A DNA stretch of 64,000 bases. It comes from Pelobates cultripes. Taxonomy: Eukaryota; Chordata; Amphibia; Anura; Pelobatidae. Both the position numbers and the translations under genes were made by a program. Shown here piece by piece: positions 30,489 to 42,215 of the stretch (position 1 is its first letter; each line of letters opens with the position of its first letter). The stretch spans positions 240,569,402-240,633,401 of the forward strand of contig OW240917.1 of the NCBI GenBank assembly GCA_933207985.1, given 5' to 3'. The notes under the pieces are model-generated. The model was not told the DNA's origin. It saw only the letters and a program-made list of their open reading frames with translations, and made no database searches.

Positions 30489-32917
30489 CTGACCCTATAG
30501 TGCTCCTTTAAAGCAGGGATAACAGTCTGTCCAATCAGAATGCTTACTTACCCTTACTCTAAAACAGAAAGCCCAACCAAGTACAATGAGAATTCTTACT
30601 TAATTTGTTCTTTAGAGCAGAAATAGAAAAATAGAGACTTGGGGGGGAAAAAAGGGGAAAACCAAGGAAATAAAGTAATACATATTTTGTTGAATTTTAA
30701 ATGATGTACAGCTCTAGTTGTACACTTATCAGTATAAAATAATGGATGTGTATGTTATTGGTTCTATTTGAATAAATGGATCCCCAGCTTAAACAGATCA
30801 GTGAGATAATGATAATTCATCTTAAACAATTAAATTGGTTATATCTTTTTCACGTTGTGCAAGCAGCTGGTAAATGTCACATTTTGTTACAGCCATACCT
30901 GAGAGGTACGCACACTTCTAGTGAAATTAACTTGCTATTTCTAATTGTTTGCCAGATGGGAATCCCAATTGTAATGCAAATGCTCATTTACCCACCCCAA
31001 AAAAAAAAAAAAAAAAAATAAAAGCTGCCTTGATTTGGACTTTTACAGCTCAAAAAGTCAATGCGCTGGTGAAGAAGAACTTTGAAAAGGCATTGAAGCA
31101 CACCATTGTGTCAGGAAACACTGGCTGAAAATCACTGGTCTGTACAACCTTTTAATTGTACAATGACGTCACATAACAGGGGAGGGGGTAGCATTTACTT
31201 TTATAAGAGCAAAATGCAGGAATGTATTCAAATAAATGTGTCTTCACACCTCCTATACTTAGACACATTGCACACAGATGTCCTCCTATTTTCTCGCCTG
31301 TGAGAAGCAAACCACGTTCAAGTGACTCGATTATCTACTGGTACATTGCAGGAGACTATTCTGTAAACATTGTACTGTGGAGAACGTTAAAAAGCAAAAA
31401 CAAAAAAAATTGAAAAAAATATGTCAAAATAGAGGTGATGGAACAAACAGTGAAAATCTACCATATTTTCAAATTCGCTCCATTAGTTTGCACATTTGGG
31501 ATGTAATGCACTGTTTAGTGAATAAGCCCCATGAAATGATTCTTGTGATATATTGAAGGAACAGACTGTGCGCGTGGAGTGGGCTACAAATAGACGGACT
31601 TGTCTTACACGCATGCTGCTTGCAGTGACAAACATTCAATGTACACCCAAGCGTTTGATCATCGAAAGAACATTCCCAAAGAAATAGCAGTGTTATTTAG
31701 AGTGCTATTGTAACCTATTCCGCTCCCCTCCCGAAACACCAGGCCCACTTCTGTTACCGACTCGTTTATTTATAGAATTGTGGAATAACAAAATAACCGA
31801 GCAGCTTGTAACAAGATCTTGTTGTTCTAGGACGGTTGTCGTCGCCTCCGAATGTGGTGTTCACACAGATGCACATGTAAGCGTGTGCATTAGTCCCAAT
31901 CATTAGAGTTTAATTAGAGGTGCACCGATGATGGGCTGCGATAGGATACAACAGCTGGATTCGGAATATCCCAGCAACTGAGGATTCCAAGAAACCAACA
32001 ATAAATATCAAACTGTCTTTTCCATGGGATAACCAGAAACCCAGAATGAGGATTTGAAAATTAAAATATTTCACCAGGGCTTTTATTAACACAAAAAAGG
32101 TTTTGTTTTATAAGTGAATATTAGCGATTTTACATGTACTACCGCCTTATGTAAGCCCATAATTTAATACCGCTTAGCGAATCTCCCGTCTCGGTGGTCA
32201 ATTTAGCATATGATCATATGCTGTGGTCATACACAATTTGAAGGCCTAAACATGGTCCAGAGTGCAATGTAGAGGTGCATAGTGCCCCCACGTGATTTCA
32301 GGATCTGTTCATGCATACTAGCTCTCAATTACCCATGTGGTTTTTGATCAGATAAAACGTTGCTTCTGACCAAAGAGGACTAAGAGTATGTCAGGGAATG
32401 CATCAAAAAGCGTTATTTACCAACAAGTATTAATTCCAAAATAATAACCACAGCGGCTATAATAAATGTAATCTTATTTTAAATAATAAAAAGAAAAATA
32501 CATTTTTCTACTAAAAATAATTCAACTTTTTCAAAAAGTAAAAAAAAATTTTTTTTTTTAAATGTATTTTACTTGTTGCATGCGAGTTCATATATTGCAA
32601 CAGATGGAGATGTGCCTCATTTCTTCCACTACATAAAGGGATTGTGGGTAAAAAGACACTTTGTATACAGAGCATATGTTGAGTTTTCTCTTTAAATGTA
32701 AACATTAACAATTATTCACTAAAGTACAAGCCAAAGTAACGGAGCTTAAAAACACAGCGGACTAAAATAAAAATCCTGATTCAGTTTTGTTCTAAAATTT
32801 GTAACTCCCTCTGAATAAACCCGCAAAATTTCAATAATGATTAAGGGCCACACAGACAGAATTAAAAGCCTCTTCCTCCCGTGTGCAAGCTAACAGACTA
32901 TTTTGTTTGTTTCTATA

Positions 32918-32966
32918 TTATTATTATCATTTACACAGCGCCAACAGATTCCGCAGCGCTTTACAA
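32918..32966 (-). mobile_element. L2/CR1-type LINE 3' tail, solo
   Basis: TTATTATTATCATTTACACA is followed by GCGCCAACAGATTCCGCAGC, the same 3' end as the LINE at 28782-30488 and in the same (minus) orientation. Confidence 0.7.
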
Positions 32967-33329
32967 TGTTACAAGCTCACACACATGGCACGCTGGTAAA
33001 TAATGATGCAGAGCTGAATCATAACTGCAATTCACCACAAGGGGGCACTTTTACTCAAACGCTATCATCGCTAAAGGTTTCTAGGACAATGGAGGTCAAC
33101 CATCACAGGATACAGTTAAACGTAGAAAGCCACACTGTTATTTATACTCTTACACAGGTAGTACACATCATCATCTGAGCATGGTTTGTGGAGGAAGTCA
33201 AACAAACAATGTTTCTATTTCTTGTCTTCCAATGCAATGTGTGCCTTGAATATGCCAGGACTGAACTGGATTGTAATGCCAAATTTCTAACATTTAAAAA
33301 AAAAAAAAGTATTGATTATCACAAAAAAG

Positions 33330-33452
33330 TTAAAAGGGACACTATAGGCACCAAGACCACTTCATCTCATTGAAGTAGTTTGTTCCTGTGTCCCTACTGC
33401 CCTTAGTCCTGCAATGTAATGTTTACATTTCAGTGCTGAGGCAGCCTCTAGT
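33330..33452. mobile_element. TTAA MITE, left-end fragment
   Basis: TTAAAAGGGACACTATAGGC and then ACCAAGACCACTTCA match the left end of the 27743-28248 type. It is interrupted at 33453 by a CAGGGGTTCTCAACCC hAT-like end. Confidence 0.55.
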
Positions 33453-36400
33453 ACAGGGGTTCTCAACCCAGTCCTCAAGGACCCCCTACCAGTCCGGGAT
33501 TTAGGGATTACCCTGTTGTGTGGAAAAAAAAAAATGTGTTTTTTTTTTTTTCTTTTAAATCTTAAATTTATTTTAAATTGGAGACAGAATATTTTACAAA
33601 ATAGCCAGGAATCTAAATGTGAGGGCCAAAACAACTGGGAATTTCAGTATACCAACATTTTTATATCAGAAGATTATAGTATTTGTAGGAAACGGTTTAT
33701 TAGACGTTTAGGATGTGGGAAGATCTGTAGAGCGTTATGCTGGGATGTGGGAAGTCATACGCAGAATGACACATACATTTAAACACCATAGAACGTAATG
33801 CAATGCCATGGTAGTAAATTCGACAGAGGCTTGAGATACACACAGATAGCAGACATCTTAAATAAATAAACTACAAGGCTGCATAAATTTATTCTGGATC
33901 AGAGAGGGGAAAAAAATAATAATAACAGACTGTGCATAGAATTGATTCGTTTGATCCCATCGGACTACAGCAAAGGATTCTGGACCATCATCAGCCAAAT
34001 ATGAATTCAGACCTCTGCTCATTTATTGAGGCTGCCAAATGCTGAATGGAGAGCTGGACCGACACCAAAATCTACTGTAATTCAGCAGAGAGCACTGCAT
34101 TCTTAATAGAGCCAGGGGGGTTAAGCGCGGTAGAGCTATTGATTGCTTAAATAAATAGTCTTTAAAAGCTGATCCTTGAGACGCCAGGCACCACACAAAC
34201 ACACTAGGCATTTGCAGACCTTTTGGCACCCCCTGGGAATTAAATTACTACAGGATAAGCTCGCAAGACAAGCAGCCTCACACCTTTGCTAATCCTTTCG
34301 TAAGGCATGGCAATGTTTTGGTATAGTCTGCGATATTTTACTGTAAATTTATCTGGTTTGTAATCTCTTCTATTGACCTTCTCTATGGTAAATGAAGTCG
34401 CACTCTAAAAAGATAACGCTTTCTAAGGGATTTCTTAATCCCTTTCCCTTGTCTACATGAAAGAAGAGATGGGTATTTTAAGTAATCTATTTTATACCCC
34501 AAACAAAGGGATTAGGGTTTTTTTCTTGCACACCAATTGACGGCTATGGCTTTCTGTGCCTGATCGGTATTGTCCTCAGCAGTTGGCATGCTAAGGAGCG
34601 TCTGAACATGACGGAAATTGAGCTTCTCAACTTGTTTGAGTGCCAGTCTGCCAATCTGAGTCTCTGCAGGTAAGAACAAGTTTCAGCCACACATACAACT
34701 TAACACTCTGTACAACAGGAGGGCAACCAAGCCTGTTTTATCGAACAGTCAAACAAGAAGCATACTGATTCTAAGTAGCACACATCGATCCTTCAATAAT
34801 CAACAGAGCTTGCAGATAATGGGAAAAGGATTGTGTCTATTCTATACTACAACATGGCACCACACAGCTGCATATAAATTGTGAGGTCACAGAGGGTTTT
34901 TTTTTTTTTTTTTTTAGACGGTTTGCCTTGATAAGGGTTGACTGATCAAGGCAGACTTCCTGGACACATATCACTTATACATACTGATGAAACGTTTTGC
35001 CTTGCAGAAGGAAAATCAACTAAAATCATTGAGGAATCCCACATCGTACGAGTTCTAAACACTGAAAGGCAGCAGTTTTCAAATACTACTCATTAACCTT
35101 AAGAATTTATATGTGATTAGGAAAACCTTGTGGATATCGCAATCTCAGACATGATAGACTGTATTGGATATAAAGGGAAACCAGATACAAGAGGCACCCA
35201 GCTACTCCCATGAGATATTGCTTTACAGAAATGATTAGATGGCCAGTTGTGCGGCTCAATTATTTCCTTTAAGAACACAGCTTATCTCTCAGACACCGAC
35301 ATGTAAGAAGATGAATATCTTAAAAAAAACAAAAAACAAACAAGCAACCTATCAAAATGCAAGTTGGCACCAACGACATCATTAAAAAAAAAAAAGCTGG
35401 TAGTGTCAAATAGTATCACTCACCTACACTCATACGAATATTTTTACTAAGTGTCAGAAATGATTAATTTACCTACATAAAGGCAGATTTGAAAAAGGCT
35501 CCCCCAAAAAAAAAAAAAAAAAACATGATCAAGCGATAGATAGCCCATTAAAAATAAACAAAATGGTTATCTAAAATAATAATTTTCATTTATATCTGTG
35601 GCACACGTATATTAACAGAATCCCAAATTGCAAGCAAACTTACATGTACAGATAAAAAGGCAAATAGCAGTAAATTGGTGCTTTATGATAAATGTACGGC
35701 CAATCACAGCAGTGCATATCTTTTATAAGATTCCTGATTGATCACCCCAAATTCTGCAGCACAGGGATACTCGTACACAGAGAGGTTTGATAAATCATAT
35801 GCAGATTTTACAGGATGGCGCCATCAATGAGTTAACATGTAAAGTGAGCTCACGGTCATCTCATTGATAATATTCACAGGTACAGTAAGGCCAACACGTG
35901 TTCAACAGGAAATGCAGGGGCAGAATTTTGCTCGCTATACAGAACACATTGTCTTTCACTAAAAAGCCCAAGGACAGCTTATGTGTTTACCTTTCGAAAT
36001 AGACAAGTAATATAATTGTGTCACTGCCACCATTCAGTTGTTATAATATTTTTTTGTTTCTGTAAGCGACTTTATATTTAAACTAGTTTTTATAATAATA
36101 AATTGGACTTAAAACCTTCAGCAAGCACTGCATGGCTCCCCTCGCTTATTTTAATCCCACTGCCTTGAGACAACACATTTATTCAACACATTAAATGGAT
36201 TTAAAAATAAATACATAGCTCAAGTAGCCCGTCGGTAAATATTTTTGGAATGGAGGAGTTCTAAACACAAGAGTCAGTCAAGGAAAGCGGAGTTTGCTGT
36301 ATGAAAAATGATTTGCCATTAATCACAAAAAACGCCATGCTCCTCTAAATCGGAATACAGGATGCAGAATCTCAGCATAATTTCTCCATTCAGTCCATGG

Positions 36401-36639
36401 CAATATTAACTTACTAAAGCATTGATTGGAGAAGTCGAACAGAGATCAGTGATAGTTTTGTAAATCCCTAACTATGGGGTAAACAGACAAACAAGCGTAA
36501 AGCTGGTACAGAGCTGTAAAACCATTTTACCTCCACGGTGATACATTTTGACCTAGTTATTAATGGAACATTGGATTTTTGTAACCAGTTCGCTTTTACT
36601 GAAACCCATTTTGACTTTTAGCCCAAGACTGGGGTTACA

Positions 36640-36745
36640 AGAAAGATTTACAGGCACTCCAAGAGGTTAGGTTGAAACGTTGCTGTGCATTTTGTTGCAA
36701 TAAATCTGCCTGCAGCTTTCACATTTGGAGTGCCTGTGATTTTTT
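36640..36745. repeat. Hairpin repeat with GAAACG and AATAAA
   Basis: ACAGGCACTCCAA (36649-36661) and TTGGAGTGCCTGT (36725-36737) form a perfect 13-bp closing helix around GTTGAAACGTTG and GCAATAAA. The layout resembles a degraded hammerhead-bearing repeat. Confidence 0.4.
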
Positions 36746-39562
36746 CTTATTCCCTTGTCGTGTTGGGATTGCTGGTCCTGTTCCAGAGCACCCGTGGCCG
36801 TTGGGAGTGAGTGCGATTCCTGCGACCAACCTTTGCAAGACTGGGGTTACATCACCTTTTGTTCCAGTGCGTTTAGCTTATCCCTACCACTTTACAAATA
36901 ACAGATATGTATCCATTTTACACATATGATTCCCTCGTAAAGTGGCCATGTGGTCGGCCAAGTGTTAACCTCCGGTTCATGAAAGTCATAGAGCCAAACA
37001 TTTGCATATTGTGCCTGGTGTGTGAGTTCACATTGACTGCCCCCCTTTTCTGAGCACAGTGCATCCTGATTTTAGCTGTTCCAGGATGTGTGGGGGAAGA
37101 CAATCTCCGTGCTCATAGCACAGATGGCTGCTGGGACATGAAAACACAATGACAGTGCACAGCTAATGAAGCACAGAAACAGATTCAGCAGCGCACTAGG
37201 GAATCCTGGGACTCCAAAGAGAACAGTCTATATCTCTGCAGGTTTTGCTATAGAAGAGAAAATATGTTTAACCCTTGCAATATTTCTGTCCATCTAAATA
37301 CTGCATCTCTTCAAATCCCTTCCTTTACATTGGTACACAGCACCTTTCTGAGCAGAACGATTGCTCTTGCAACGTGTCACTTGACAATTCATACATGTGC
37401 TTACCCCCCCCCCCGACACCCTGACAAGGTCACATGAGACTTAATATCAGGCTGTGTGACAGGTTTACAAAGATGGAAAAATATATATATTTACATCATT
37501 CGTTTAAAAAAAAAATAAAAAAATTAATAAATACAATGCAAACAGTTTAAAGTTAATGCTTACTAATGACAAAAGAAAACTGAAAACACAACGGTGGCTC
37601 TATAGACCCAGAAAAACAAAACCCCAAATTAAGAGGCAGTAACACGAAATTGTGTTAAAGGGTTACTCATTTTAAAAAAACAAAAAACACCATATTCCCT
37701 TGTTACCAGTTTGGGTAAATAAACACAGCAGAGCAGTATTAATCTTACCATTACTTTGGAAGCTTTTTTTGGTGGAGTGTGCTGCAAGCAGTACCCACCC
37801 AGCAGACATGACCTCCTGTGCAAAAAGGCCTTTGCCATCTACACATTACAGACACACTTTACTGCTGCTGAAAAGAAAGTCCTGCATGGCACAGTCTTTA
37901 CAAAATAAAGTTAAAAACCTAGAGATAAGATATCAGTTTATTAATCAGACAGAATTCCTGCAGCATGTGAATGCTACGGGGCACAACTTTTCATTTGCTG
38001 CTCATGTGCAGTGAATCTGGCATCCATACTCCCAGCAGAGGCGGTTGGGCTATTTCAATTCAACACCCCCCACCCCCCTCCCCCCAAAAAAAATGGCTTT
38101 AAGACACATCAACCCCAATGCACACAATAAAAAAACAAAGGAAAACGTTACTTGCACACTATTCCAAATCCCTAGGTACATTTAAATAACTGCAGGTTTT
38201 TAGGATCACTCCAGTGGCCACTAATTGTTGTATATTTGTATTACACAGCAATTTTTACAAACCTACCGCACACCCCATCAGTTCCCTATTAAGGGTTAAG
38301 GAAAATACCCCTTTCTGTCTTATTAGATTTTTTTTTTTTTTTACCTGAAGTCGAAAGAAGCGAGGTGAATTCTTAGTGTAGGAATCACCTAAAAGGTTTT
38401 GTCTTGACTCGGCAGGTGAGCTGACACTCAAATAGCCATTGGAGTGTAACTAAAAACCTCCAGTTATTTCAATGTACATAGTGATTTGGGAAAGTGGTTT
38501 TTATTAAGAGAAATATATCCACAAACATTGCAGGGTAAAAGTCAGTCTTACCAGATTACCTACATAACCCAATGTGCTTTTAAATAAGTTTAATTGAAAT
38601 ACCCTTATCAGATATTCTGGGCTCTATTTTTGTGTATGCCGAAAAGCTTCACCCAGGCACTGTTAGATGTGACACAGTTGGCAACATAGTTAATGCTCCC
38701 AAAACAATGTATCCAGCTCCAAGTCCCTCCACATCTTGGGACTCTCTGACGGAGTGATTAATCAGAGTGTGACATACATCTCACAGGTGGGAGATGAAAG
38801 CCACAGGACTATTATCGGAGATTGGAAACTAGGCCATCAATCTGCCTGCCAGGGACTGTACATTGGGTGTTACTGTGAGGGCTCAGGGAGTTTGGTGCAA
38901 GACATGGCGTCTTTGCGTGCTGATGCTCCAAGTGCCCGCGAGCACCCTGCAGTGAGAAGACAATGTGATGGATGATGGATGCACTTGTCCTGCAGTCATA
39001 CCACAAGGACAGCTCTCAGAATTAAGGTCGTAACCACTGGTTCACCTCGGCCTACATCGCTCTTGGTTACATCAGCAGAACTGTTCCTAATAGCCTGCCT
39101 ACAGGAGCGTGTCTTCACTCCGTTAATACAGTGAAGTCCATAACCATTGTATTACAGCAAGGGTAAGTGAGCTGTGCTCTGATTGCTGTCAGAAAACAGC
39201 TCCCAACACTTTCAGTCAAAGCAATACCAGTCATTTAGTAGTTGGTTTCAAACCGTAGTATATTATAACATGACATAGGCTGTGCCAACCCAGGGCCAAT
39301 ACTTATTAGGTTATGCATTTTGGTAAAACTATCAGAATAATTTTTCACTATTTAGAAAAGTTTACACGCAATAAGAGTGCCAACTTGGCAAAACTGGATA
39401 CACAAGCTGGCATTACTTCTGAAATGTAACAGTTGTTATTTTGGGACTGTGTGTTCCCTTACGGCTTTGTGATCCATACCCAACCACTTTGCTCTGTAAA
39501 TTCTATAGTCACCAGAACAACTACAGCTTATTGTAGTTGTTCAGAAGAGTATAGCCTGTCCC

Positions 39563-41730
39563 TTTTTTTTTTTTTTTTTTTTTATCTTTATTTTTCATGT
39601 GGAAAGATAACATATTCAGGAAGTTGGCCACAACAGCCTCGACACATCGATTAGAATCAGTACATATCAAATACAGGGCATTGTTGTGTGCTATTCACAC
39701 ACATTTTATATTTACAATAGGTCACATTGTTACAGTGAGGTTTTAAAATCTAATAACTGTAGGGGTGGAAGACTTCTGTCTGCCTAAGACACCCTAAGGT
39801 CTGTGGAGTCGTAGGTGGGGGGGGAAAGGCATTTACTGCTGGGTCCAGTGGCTGGTCCCAATTCTAGGTCGTGCGGCTATAGTTATGGGTGTTGGGTAAG
39901 TCTCTTGACCCTTTTGAGTGTGGGTAAGGATGCGGATTGCGGTAGTTACGGGGTCCCTCTAATGGTGCCTGTCTAGGACTATGTCCGCTCCTCTTTTGCT
40001 TTTCCCTGGTCGTAGCTATTGGTGGGTGCCCGTGTGTGGTGCTCAGGGTGTCTTTGTGGCCCTAGTGGTAACTACAAATCGTGTCTATGTATATACATAG
40101 GTCGCTGTAGTGTGACCGGATTAAGTTGTGCCCTTGGGGCATCAGACCTCGCGATGAGCCTGATTCCAGTCAGGATTACTATGTCGCCTTTGATGTCGTT
40201 TCCCATTAACCCAAGGGAGGGGGGGGGATTGTTATCGGAGCTAGTGTGCGCGGCTCTGGTGGGCCACGTTAGCACTGTTATAGCCGTCAGAATGTGAGAG
40301 AACTACATTTAACTTAAATGAACCGATTTATCAACTTAAAATATTTAAACTAGTGAAACTAAGGCCTATGAGGCCGTCGGTGAGGCAGTTCGTTCAGGTT
40401 TTGGTTTTCGGTCCTCTGCTTATTCCAGGAGTTGCGGATGAATCTGTGCTCGTTGTCCCTGGTCGTTGAGCCGGCTGTGTCATAGAGGTCGCTGCGAGGT
40501 TCGATATTCCCAATGCGGTCATCAGTGCCGGGCCCTCTGCGTGGTCGGTAGCTCTGTAGTGCTTGTCATCTTTAGTGACCCAGAGAGTTCCTGGTGTTGC
40601 CCATCTATAGGCTATTCCTGCGGCTTGGAGTTGTTTGGTGATAGGTTGCATACTTTTGCGCCACATCAGTGTGGCCCTGCTCAAGTCCTGAAAGAAGGAG
40701 AGTTTGCTGTCTTCAAAGTCAAGAGGTGTTTTCCCTTGCATAGCCGCCATTAGCCCCAGTTTGTCCAACATTGATTGGCATCTCAAGATTATGTCCCTTG
40801 GGGCTGAGTTGGGTGCTTGTGGGGATTTGGCTATCCTGTAAACCCCGTCGAACTGGAACGTTTTAGATTGTCTAGTTGGCAGGAGTGTGGCCACAAGGCG
40901 TCTGATGAAATGTGGCAACTCTTCCAGCGGTATCGATTCAGGTACCCCTCGGATTTTTATGTTCTTTCGACGCCCCCTATCATCTAGGAGAGTAACTTGC
41001 CTGGACATTGTTGCTTGTGCAGCTTGAAGGTGTCGCACCGTCTCTCCCAATTCCTGGTAGTTCCCTCTTAGTCCCTTTACCTCCTCTTCTACCGCTTGAG
41101 TGCGCGTGGACACGGTGTGCACGTCTAGTTTAAGCACTGCCAGGTCCGCTTCCCACATTTGTCTTAAGTTCTGCTGCAGGCCTGTCAGCATAGCCTGTAT
41201 GTCTTGTTTGGAGGCCGGTGCGCTGGCTTCTGGCATCCACGTGTGTGTGGGGTGTTGGGGATTGAGGTGTGGGCTGTCTAGTGATTCTTCCTCCTCTGGT
41301 GGTGCTGGGGAGGTTTCACGGGGGGTCTGTGCCTTTACTGCGCTTGGGGCCTGTAACATTTGGCCTATGTCGCGCTGCGGTTTTGGGGCGTTTTGGGGCA
41401 GTTTCTGTGTTCTGCGCCCCATCTCACCTGAGCTGTGTGTGCTGGGGTACCAGTCCTCAGATTCTGGGACACTCCAGGGCCAGTGTTCTCCCGTGCTGGG
41501 TTGAGGTTGCCTCCCTGCCCGGTAGGCCTTGCCGCCTCGGCGTCTATTTTTCGAGCCGGGCGTTAGGAGAAACGGCATCGGCGGTTTCAGCGAGGGTCCC
41601 TGCGGGCTGTGGCTGATTATGTGGCCGGGATTAGTGCGGGATGCCCCCGATGTGGCTGGATTGCCGTGCGGTAGCTCGGAGCTCCGGCAATGTGCGGCCG
41701 CTCCGGTCCGGTGCTAGGCTCCGCCCCCCC
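39563..41730 (-). mobile_element. L1-type LINE with 5' UTR, ORF1 and poly(A), no ORF2 (HAL1-like)
   Basis: Read on the minus strand it starts GGGGGGCGGAGCCTAGCACC (41730), has a CpG-rich 5' leader of about 150 bp, an intact ORF1, an 830-bp 3' part and AATAAAG followed by a run of more than 20 A (T-run at 39563-39583). An ordinary L1 carries an ORF2 of about 1200 codons here; there is no room for it. The 5' start looks complete, so it is not simply 5'-truncated. It resembles the half-L1 (HAL1) elements known from mammals. Confidence 0.75.
40394..41578 (-). CDS. L1 ORF1 protein (RNA-binding chaperone), intact, 394 aa
   Basis: The open frame is uninterrupted. Residues about 1-125 are Pro/Ser/Gln-rich and disordered. 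About 126-205 form a heptad-type coiled coil (VEEEVKGLRGNYQELGETV). Then comes the RRM domain beginning RGRRKNIKIRGVPESIP, a C-terminal domain with APRDIILRCQSMLDK and WRKSMQPITKQLQAAG, and a basic/Thr-Ser tail. This is the Transposase_22 architecture of L1 ORF1p, which trimerises and packages L1 RNA. The Met start was chosen because it follows a CpG-rich leader and precedes the whole domain set. No ORF2 follows; mobilisation would need an L1 elsewhere. Intactness suggests recent insertion, but expression is unknown. Confidence 0.9.
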   Translation of the reverse strand: MPFLLTPGSKNRRRGGKAYRAGRQPQPSTGEHWPWSVPESEDWYPSTHSSGEMGRRTQKLPQNAPKPQRDIGQMLQAPSAVKAQTPRETSPAPPEEEESLDSPHLNPQHPTHTWMPEASAPASKQDIQAMLTGLQQNLRQMWEADLAVLKLDVHTVSTRTQAVEEEVKGLRGNYQELGETVRHLQAAQATMSRQVTLLDDRGRRKNIKIRGVPESIPLEELPHFIRRLVATLLPTRQSKTFQFDGVYRIAKSPQAPNSAPRDIILRCQSMLDKLGLMAAMQGKTPLDFEDSKLSFFQDLSRATLMWRKSMQPITKQLQAAGIAYRWATPGTLWVTKDDKHYRATDHAEGPALMTALGISNLAATSMTQPAQRPGTTSTDSSATPGISRGPKTKT

Positions 41731-42215
41731 TGCAAGCTTTTTAATGTAAACAATGTATTTAAAGAGAAAAGGCAGTTTATACATGACTGCCTAGGAACAC
41801 CTCCAGTGTCACTCACGTGGCCACTAGAGGTGCTTCCTGGATCAGTGCTGCACAATGCTCTGCATGGAGGCATTGAACTTTTCCCAAAGGTGCATTGAAT
41901 CAATTAATCTCTATGAGGAGATGCAGAGTGACCACCGCTGTGTTTGGCTCCGCCACATGCCCCACCCTTCTTGGCTGAGATCATCAGAACGGACAATCTC
42001 AGCCAATCCAATGCTTTCCCATTGGAAAGTATTGGACTGGCTGAGACTGTCAATTTTGCTAATCTCAGCCAAGGAGGCGGGGCAGAGCAAGAGCCAACTG
42101 ACCCATGCAGTGCTGGAAAAAAGGAGAGTTTTTATACTATTTAAAGGGGCAGCCACCTAAATAGCGTTTTGAACACTATAGGGTCAGGAATACATGTTTA
42201 TATTCCTGACCCTAT

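Larger units (their letters stand above)
28245..30511. mobile_element. TTAA-flanked MITE (CACTATAGTCACAAGAAC subfamily) split by a LINE and a hAT MITE
   Basis: The left end is TTAAATGGACACTATAGTCA. The right end, CCTGACCCTATAGTGCTCC then TTTAA, is at 30489-30511. The interior from about 28782 to 30488 is an L2/CR1-type LINE, and 28364-28498 is a hAT MITE. Part of the MITE before its right end is missing. Confidence 0.75.
27555..30640. repeat. Degenerate local tandem repeat interrupted by transposons
   Basis: The phrases 'GAATGCTTATTT', 'TTAAAGCAG' and 'AAGCCCA' recur at 27559-27615, 27718-27743, 30511-30590 and 30590-30640. The stretch 27743-30511 (two TTAA MITEs with nested insertions) separates units. 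Removing it leaves TTAAAGCAG, as in the intact unit at 27594. Confidence 0.6.
30512..39496. other. TANC2: Upstream TANC2 intron, few recognisable elements
   Basis: It contains A- or T-runs at 31000-31018, 34898-34915 and 35505-35523, a TTAA-MITE end at 33330-33452, a second hAT-like end (CAGGGGTTCTCAACCC, 33456) and the L2 tail at 32918. No exon or gene was recognised; the many short open frames lack family resemblance. Confidence 0.5.
39497..42215. mobile_element. TTAA-type MITE split by an L1-like element
   Basis: The left part (39497-39562) reads CTATAGTCACCAGAACAACT. The right part (41731-42215) continues with GCAAGCTTTTTAATGTAAAC and ends near CCTGACCCTATCGTGCT. The order matches the intact copies at 45792 and 49436. 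Outer TTAA ends are lost. Confidence 0.7.

Noticed and set aside
37700..38014. 104-codon plus-strand frame
   Set aside because: No family resemblance, no splice-consistent neighbours and ordinary intron composition.
40019..41616. Plus-strand frames of up to 134 codons opposite ORF1
   Set aside because: They are shadows of the GC-rich L1 ORF1 on the minus strand.
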